Positions 57,767 through 64,000 of a DNA stretch of 64,000 bases are shown here, in pieces (the stretch's first letter is position 1; each line of letters starts with the position of its first letter). Under the pieces are notes generated by a model. The model ran no database searches. It saw nothing but the letters and a program-made list of their open reading frames with translations, and was not told the DNA's origin. A program made the translations under genes and the position numbers. The stretch lies in the NCBI GenBank assembly GCA_963724665.1, contig CAVRVH010000008.1, positions 124,001-188,000 on the forward strand, in the 5' to 3' direction. The DNA is from DASUPK01 sp963724665 (GTDB lineage: Bacteria; Actinomycetota; Thermoleophilia; Solirubrobacterales; 70-9).

Positions 57767-58366
57767 ATGAAGCAGATCAAGAAGCGTTCTCTGCGCCCCA
57801 CGCCGGCGCTGGTGGTGGCGTTCGTCGCACTGTTCGCCGCGATGGGCGGCTTCGGCTATGCGGCCGTGAAGTTGCAGCCGGCCAGCGTCAAGACGAAGAA
57901 CATCAGGACCGGGGCGGTGACCACGGACAAGCTGGCCGATGGCGCCGTCACGACCCCGAAGTTCTCGCCCGATGCAGTGGCGCCCAACGCGATGTACGCG
58001 GCGAACGCCGCGAGACTGGGCGGCGCCGCGCCCGGGCAATGCCAGACCGGTTGGCTCAAGGCCTCGGCGGTAATCGATACCTCGACGCTGACGGACGCCC
58101 AGCCGGACGCAGTCGTTCCCGGCTTCAACTGCGCCAGCCACACGGCTGACGCGGTGAGCATCCACAGGGATGCCGTCGGGCGATACACGGTCACCCTCAC
58201 GGGCATCGACTCGGGTACCGCGATCTCGTCGAGCAGCGGCGCGAACCCGGCTAACGCCGTCACCGCCGCCTCCCCGGTCACCGGTGGTCAGGCGATCGTG
58301 AAGGTCTGGAACAACAGCGACGCCGCCTTCGTCGACGGCAAGACGTTCTCGCTGCTCGTTTTCTAA
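57767..58366 (+). CDS. Secreted/anchored protein with fiber-like NIRTGAVTTDKLADGAV repeats
   Basis: 199 aa from the ATG at 57767 with AAGGAG 8 bases upstream. A basic start and a hydrophobic signal or anchor (LVVAFVALFAAMGGFGYAAV) lead to IRTGAVTTDKLADGAVTTPKF, the short repeat style of phage-tail-like and surface proteins common in actinobacteria. A ~120-residue beta domain follows with two Cys. Its promoter has the same ECF-type boxes as the sigma operon, so it is a probable output of that sigma factor. The function is unknown. Confidence 0.75.
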   Translation: MKQIKKRSLRPTPALVVAFVALFAAMGGFGYAAVKLQPASVKTKNIRTGAVTTDKLADGAVTTPKFSPDAVAPNAMYAANAARLGGAAPGQCQTGWLKASAVIDTSTLTDAQPDAVVPGFNCASHTADAVSIHRDAVGRYTVTLTGIDSGTAISSSSGANPANAVTAASPVTGGQAIVKVWNNSDAAFVDGKTFSLLVF

Positions 58367-58409
58367 GCCCGCCTTCGTCGGTGGCTGGACGCCGCCCGTC
58401 GAAGACAAT

Positions 58410-58445
58410 GGCCCGCGTCCCGGATCCTCTCCCGGGGCGCGGGCC
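58410..58445 (+). terminator. Strong hairpin, probable transcription terminator
   Basis: GGCCCGCG (58410-58417) pairs with CGCGGGCC (58438-58445). An inner CCCGG/CCGGG stem (58419-58423 with 58432-58436) and an 8-base loop sit inside, with one mismatch. It follows the stop of the fiber-like protein by 43 bases. Only a short T-run (ATTT) follows, as is usual in high-GC genomes. Confidence 0.65.
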
Positions 58446-58504
58446 CATTTCAGTCGCTAGGATTCGCCGCCCCTCCGGGCCAGTACCGGAGCGGAGGGTT
58501 GTTG

Positions 58505-58540
58505 ATGCGGCCGGGGTCTCGTGGCCGCCTTGATGGTGGG
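58505..58540. repeat. Copy C, diverged copy of the GC-rich palindromic repeat
   Basis: The intergenic stretch 58505-58540 aligns with copies A and B, keeping CGTGGCCGCC and TTGATG, with two one-base gaps and several substitutions. It lies in the non-coding 225-bp gap between the terminator and atpI. Apart from this repeat and the hairpin I see nothing else in that gap. Confidence 0.5.
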
Positions 58541-58591
58541 GGGCCATAAGTACATGCTCTCGTTCGACTTCAAATCATCAGATGAATCGCC

Positions 58592-59023
58592 GTGTCCACG
58601 CTCGCGCTAGAGGGATCTAGCGCCGCCGGCTCATCCCGCATGGCCAGCGCGCTCCGCTATCTCGACCTGGTCCTGCTCGTGCTGGCCCTGCCGGTGTTCA
58701 TCGCCGCCGATCTGCCGATGACCGCGTACGTGGTCGTCGCCCTTGTCTGGATCGCGCAGCACGGAGTGGAGCTGCTGACGAATCGTGCCGTGCGCCAGGC
58801 GGCAGCCCGGGGTGACCGGCGTGCCGCGATGGGTTGGGTCGGTGCCACCACACTCGGACGCGTCTGGACCGTGACCCTGGCCGTCCTGCTCGTCGGTGTG
58901 CTCGACAGCAAGAACGCCGGCCTGGCCGCAGCAGTGCTCGCAGCGGTCCTCTTCACCGTCCACCTCGGCGGTCGCCTGCTGTCCAGGTTCATCGCCCCCC
59001 CGGAGGAGCCCGGCCCGGTCTGA
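58592..59023 (+). CDS. AtpI-like membrane protein
   Basis: 143 aa, GTG start. Four hydrophobic segments (LDLVLLVLALPVFIAADLPM, TAYVVVALVWIAQHGVELL, LGRVWTVTLAVLLVGVL, LAAAVLAAVLFTVHLGG). It occupies the place of atpI/uncI, between wecA and atpB in Mycobacterium, and its stop shares one base with the atpB ATG. AtpI proteins help assemble the c-ring. The sequence is divergent, so the name rests mainly on position and topology. Confidence 0.72.
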   Translation: MSTLALEGSSAAGSSRMASALRYLDLVLLVLALPVFIAADLPMTAYVVVALVWIAQHGVELLTNRAVRQAAARGDRRAAMGWVGATTLGRVWTVTLAVLLVGVLDSKNAGLAAAVLAAVLFTVHLGGRLLSRFIAPPEEPGPV

Positions 59024-59939
59024 TGGCCTCCTGGTCCACCAAGCAGAAGGTCCTCTTCGGCCTCGGCGTCTACTTCGCGGTCACGATCGCGCTGCTGCTG
59101 ATCTTCGGCAACGACGGCAAGAACGACGAGTTCAAGCCCCAGGACGAGTTCAAGCTCCATGCATGGATCCCAATCCATATCGGGGGAATCGACTTCTCGA
59201 TCAACCGCGCCGTCCTCTACCTGCTGCTCGCCAGCGCCCTGACGATCTTCGTGATGGTCTCCATCGCCCGCCGCATGGAGATGAAGCCGAACCGCGTCCA
59301 GACCGCGGTCGAGGTCGCCTACGACATGACCAAGAACAACATCACCGGCGGCAACCTCTCGGGCTCCTACGCGGCCAAGTGGTTCCCCTTCGTCGCGACC
59401 CTCTTCTTCTTCATCGCCTTCTCCAACATCCTCGGCTACCTGCCGCTGCCGACGAACAGCGCGGAGACGATCAATATCTTCGGCCTGGCGATCCCGTCGT
59501 TCGCGATCTACGCGGCGACGGCGAACATCTCGTTCTCGCTATCCCTAACCCTCGTCGTCTGGATCAGCTACCACGTCGAGGGAATCAGGGCCAAGGGTTC
59601 TTCAAGTACCTGGGCAGCTTCCTTCCTGCCGGCCTCGAGGACATGAACCCCATCGCCAAGGCCCTGATCTTCGGGATCGAGCTGCTCTCCCACTTCATGC
59701 GGCTCGTCTCGCTCTCAGTGCGACTGTTCGCCAACATCCTCGCCGGGCACCTGCTGCTCCTGTTCATGGGCGGCGGACTGGCCGTGCTGCTCGGCCTGTC
59801 CGCCCTCGGGGCGCTGACGTTCCCGCTCGCGTTTGTCTTCTTCATCTTGGAGGTGGGGCTGATCGCAACGCTTCAAGCGTTCATCTTCGCCACCCTCTCT
59901 TCCATCTACATCGGCGGCGCAGTCGCCGAATCGCATTAG
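59023..59939 (+). CDS. atpB: ATP synthase subunit a, interrupted by one frameshift
   Basis: About 305 aa after correcting one base. The Fo a-subunit forms the proton half-channels. Text before the shift runs to VVWISYHVEGIRAKG; after it FFKYLGSFLPAGLEDMNPIAK and LVSLSVRLFANILAGHLLLLFMGG (with the essential Arg in LSVRLFANILAGH) continue to the normal C-terminus. One T is missing near 59599 (GGGTTCTTC should read GGGTTTCTTC). Because subunit a is essential to the operon, a sequencing error is likelier than a true mutation. Confidence 0.92.
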
Positions 59940-59951
59940 AAAGGAGCAGTT

Positions 59952-60224
59952 GTGATTGACCCACTGACCATCGCCGCGACGACTGACGTCGGCACGGGGA
60001 TCACTGACGCCGGCAAGGCGATCGCGCTCGGTGTCGGCGCCGGGCTCGGCTCGATCGGAGCCGGCATCGGGATCGGCTTCATCTTCGGTAAGGAGATCGA
60101 GTCGGTTGCACGCCAGCCCGAGATGAAGGACGACCTCCAGTCGATCCGCTGGCTGGGCTTCGCGCTCACCGAGGCGGTCGCCTTCTACACGTTCATCTTC
60201 GGCCTGATCGCCTTCTTCCTCTAG
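59952..60224 (+). CDS. atpE: ATP synthase subunit c
   Basis: 90 aa, GTG start with AAAGGAG 6 bases upstream. Two transmembrane helices form a hairpin. The first has the glycine-rich ALGVGAGLGSIGAGIGIGFI. The second carries the proton-binding Glu in LGFALTEAVAFYTFIFGL. A polar loop with ARQPEMKDDLQS lies between. The binding site lacks the extra polar residues of Na+-type c subunits, so H+ is the expected ion. Confidence 0.96.
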   Translation: MIDPLTIAATTDVGTGITDAGKAIALGVGAGLGSIGAGIGIGFIFGKEIESVARQPEMKDDLQSIRWLGFALTEAVAFYTFIFGLIAFFL

Positions 60225-60228
60225 GCCG

Positions 60229-60799
60229 TTGGAGCCGGCAACTCACATAGTCGCCTCGGGCGGCAGCTTCCTCGTCTCGCCGAACCTCGGCCTGATGATC
60301 TGGACGCTGCTCGTCTTCGGGATCACCATGTACGTCCTCAGCAAGCTCGCGTTTCCCCGGATCCAGGAGGCGCTCGACAAGCGCGCCAACGCTGATCCGG
60401 GAGTCGATCGATGAGGCCGAGAAGACCCGCGCGGAGGCCAACGAGATCCTGCAGGAGTACCGCGCGCGCCTGCGTGAGGCCCGCGAGCAGTCTGATGAGA
60501 TCGTCGCCCGCGCCCGCAAGTCCGCCGATGCGGCGAAGGCGCAGGCGGCCGAGGAGGGTCGCGAGAAGCGGGAGGAGCTGCTCGCGGCCGCCCGCCGCGA
60601 CATCGAGGCGGAGACGCGCCGCTCCCTGGAGCGCATCCGCAAGGAGGTCGCCGACCTCACGGTGCTGACGACCGAGAAGGTGACCCGCAAGACGCTCACC
60701 GGAGACGACCAGAAGCGCCTGATCGACGAGGCGCTGGCCGAGGTCGACTTCTCCAGCCTGAGCGGCAACGGCACTGCTACCGAGGGGGCAGCGAGCTAG
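60229..60799 (+). CDS. atpF: ATP synthase subunit b, interrupted by one frameshift
   Basis: About 189 aa after correcting one base; TTG start 4 bases after atpE. The membrane anchor is LMIWTLLVFGITMYVLSKL, then FPRIQEALDKRAN. An extra G at 60391 shifts the frame. The true continuation LIRESIDEAEKTRAEANEIL and EYRARLREAREQSDEIVARA forms the long peripheral-stalk coiled coil to the stop at 60797-60799. No start codon opens the second half, so automatic tools may miss it. It is the peripheral stator arm of the synthase. Confidence 0.9.
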
Positions 60800-60801
60800 C
60801 G

Positions 60802-61335
60802 ATGGAGGAGATCGCCCGCGTATATGCGGACGCCCTCTTCGGGGTGGCCAAGGAGAAGGGCAAGCTCGACGCGATCCGCGATCAGCTCGGCCAGTTCGCC
60901 GATGCACTAAAGGGGTCCCGAGACCTGCAGCTCTTCTTCTTCAGCCCCTACTTCTCGTCAGCCGAGAAGGAGGACGGCCTCGCGAAGGCGGTCTCCGGCA
61001 CGGATCCGGAGCTGCTCAACTTCCTCAACCTCCTGCTGGAGAAGCACCGCATGCCGGTCCTCTTCCGGATCCGGAGGCAGTTCGACTCGCTCTGGGCCAA
61101 GGAGAACAAGCGCCTCGGCGTCACCGTGACCAGCGCCGTCGAGCTCGACCCGGAGATCGCGAAGCGGATCGGCGCGGAGATCGAGGGGCAGACCGGGAAC
61201 ACCGTCGAGCTCGAGAGCAGGGTTGACCCGGACATCCTCGGTGGGCTGGTCGTGCAGGTGGGGAACATGGTCTTGGACACGAGCATCAAGAACAGGCTCG
61301 AGAAACTGAGAAAGAGCGTCGCCCGAGCGGCGTAG
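60802..61335 (+). CDS. atpH: ATP synthase subunit delta
   Basis: 177 aa. It links F1 to the b stalk. Family marks are EIARVYADALFGVAKEKGKL at the N-terminus and the C-terminal VELESRVDPDILGGLVVQVGNMVLDTSIKNRLEKL. Its length is normal, without the b-delta fusion found in Mycobacterium, so this operon keeps separate b and delta genes. Confidence 0.95.
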   Translation: MEEIARVYADALFGVAKEKGKLDAIRDQLGQFADALKGSRDLQLFFFSPYFSSAEKEDGLAKAVSGTDPELLNFLNLLLEKHRMPVLFRIRRQFDSLWAKENKRLGVTVTSAVELDPEIAKRIGAEIEGQTGNTVELESRVDPDILGGLVVQVGNMVLDTSIKNRLEKLRKSVARAA

Positions 61336-61354
61336 GAAAGGAACGAAAGCCGCA

Positions 61355-63007
<1,653 letters not shown>

Positions 63008-63009
63008 CC

Positions 63010-63942
63010 ATGGCGACGCGCAAGGAAGTCAAGAACCGCATCTCCTCCGTCAAGAACGTGCAGAAGATCACGCGCGCGATGGAGATGGTCGCGGCGGCTC
63101 GTCTGCGCCGCGCGGAGCAGCGGATCGATGCGCTCCGCCCGTACGCGCGCGAGCTGCGCAAGATGACGCGTCAGGTCGCCGAGGCGGCGGGCGTCGAGGC
63201 GCGCAACCTGCCTGTGCTCCAGGAGCACGAAGAGCAGAAGACCGTCGGCATCGTCCTGGTCACCGGCGACCGCGGCCTGGCGGGGTCGTTCAACTCGCAG
63301 ATCATCCGGGCGGGCGTCCAACTCCAGCGGGGGCTCGCCTCGGAGGGCAAGGAGGTCCGGTTCTCCGTCGTCGGCCGCCGCGGCGTCTCGACGATGCGCT
63401 TCCGCGGCGAGGATCTCCACGGCGAGTACGTGGGCTTCACCGACCGTCCAGCGTTCGCCAACGCCAGGGAGATCGCGGACGACCTCGTCGCCTCCTACGT
63501 CGACAAGGACCTGAACCGCGTCGATTTGATCTACAACCGGTACGTCTCGCCGCTCACCCAGTACGTGCGACGGCAGACGCTTCTCCCCGTCCAGCAGGCC
63601 GACGTGTTCGGCGAAGGGGTGGAGGAGCTGACACCGGATGAGCCGGAGGACCTCGACGAGGAGCTCGCCGAGGCTCATCGCAAGGCCCTCTGGGACTACG
63701 AGCCCGAACCGGAGGAGCTGCTGGCGGAGCTGATCCCGGAATACGCACAGCTCAACATCTACCGGGCGCTGCTCGAGTCGACGGCGTCGGAGCACGGCTC
63801 GCGCATGACCGCGATGCGAAACGCCGCCGAGAACGCGAAGGACGTGATCTCAGACCTCACCTTGGAGATGAACCGGGTACGGCAGGCGGAGATCACCCAG
63901 GAGATCCTCGAAGTAGTCGCTGGCGCGGAAGGCGTCAGCTAG
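63010..63942 (+). CDS. atpG: ATP synthase subunit gamma
   Basis: 310 aa. The central rotor shaft. N-terminal helix RISSVKNVQKITRAMEMVAAARL and the C-terminal MTAMRNAAENAKDVISDLTLEMNRVRQAEITQEILEVVAGAE are both typical. An acidic insert near residues 205-235 (ELTPDEPEDLDEELAEAH) is a little longer than usual. It starts 2 bases after the atpA stop. Confidence 0.96.
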   Translation: MATRKEVKNRISSVKNVQKITRAMEMVAAARLRRAEQRIDALRPYARELRKMTRQVAEAAGVEARNLPVLQEHEEQKTVGIVLVTGDRGLAGSFNSQIIRAGVQLQRGLASEGKEVRFSVVGRRGVSTMRFRGEDLHGEYVGFTDRPAFANAREIADDLVASYVDKDLNRVDLIYNRYVSPLTQYVRRQTLLPVQQADVFGEGVEELTPDEPEDLDEELAEAHRKALWDYEPEPEELLAELIPEYAQLNIYRALLESTASEHGSRMTAMRNAAENAKDVISDLTLEMNRVRQAEITQEILEVVAGAEGVS

Positions 63943-63967
63943 AGACTTGGAATAGAGAAGGAGACGA

Positions 63968-64000
63968 ATGGCTGACAACGGAACAAACGTGGGGACCGTC
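63968..64000 (+). CDS. atpD: ATP synthase subunit beta, first 11 codons
   Basis: The gene is cut by the window edge. The ATG at 63968 follows AAGGAG by 5 bases and reads MADNGTNVGTV. Identity rests on position after atpG in the conserved atp order and on the typical short N-terminus before the beta-barrel. Confidence 0.8.
   Translation, partial: MADNGTNVGTV

Overview
This is a high-GC, gene-dense chromosomal window from an actinobacterium. It most likely belongs to the deep-branching class Thermoleophilia (Solirubrobacterales-like). That placement is inferred from the gene families: AbiEi/DUF559 fusions, secreted proteins ending in Lys/Cys/His tails, a DUF1385 gene directly after rpmE, and an actinobacterial rpmE / prfA-prmC-sua5 / wecA-atpI-atp gene order that resembles Mycobacterium but has many insertions. 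I see no prophage, insertion sequence, CRISPR array, rRNA or tRNA.

Layout. 0-5.9 kb: DipZ thiol-redox protein, an AbiEi-DUF559 nuclease-like protein, a zinc-less DksA-like protein, a methyltransferase and a two-gene ABC exporter. 6-9.6 kb: a methyltransferase / GH57 branching enzyme / GT4 triad in the same order as mycobacterial Rv3030-Rv3031-Rv3032 (methylglucose lipopolysaccharide). 9.6-20.5 kb: secreted tail-bearing proteins, MeaB, acyl-CoA dehydrogenase, an HxlR regulator with a two-operator divergent promoter, a thioesterase, PepA, thiolase and a HAD phosphatase. 20.6-27 kb: a GGDEF protein and a split B12-dependent acyl-CoA mutase. The mutase active site carries the isobutyryl-CoA mutase residues Phe/Gln, not the methylmalonyl pair Tyr/Arg. 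Its two subunits are separated by a secreted propeller-phosphoesterase gene broken by about ten frameshifts. 27-36.7 kb: an ECF sigma/anti-sigma pair, etfB-etfA-ETF:quinone oxidoreductase, a lipoprotein cytochrome c, a NarL-type two-component pair and a sulfatase. 36.7-50 kb: two SnoaL-containing operons, each behind a TTGACA promoter covered by TetR-type palindromes. Between them lie rpmE, DUF1385, a ferredoxin, an OmpR-type two-component system, an ApbE/heme-membrane module and prfA-prmC-sua5. 50-56.4 kb: glyA and a surface-polysaccharide group (DUF354, sugar transferase, asnB, wecA). 56.3-58.4 kb: a second ECF sigma locus with two divergent GGAAT-N16-CGTC promoters. 58.6-64 kb: the F1Fo ATP synthase operon atpI-B-E-F-H-A-G and the start of atpD.

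How it fits together. Acyl-CoA dehydrogenase, thiolase, the mutase with MeaB, ETF and ETF:quinone oxidoreductase form a fatty/branched-acyl-CoA oxidation set that feeds electrons to the quinone pool. The ATP synthase operon uses the resulting gradient. Several regions make cell-envelope sugar polymers.

Quality caution. prmC, atpB, atpF and wecA each carry a single one-base frameshift that splits an otherwise intact family member. At least three of these are expected to be essential, so the sequence probably contains indel errors. The dense frameshift cluster at 23.3-26.3 kb must be read with that in mind.
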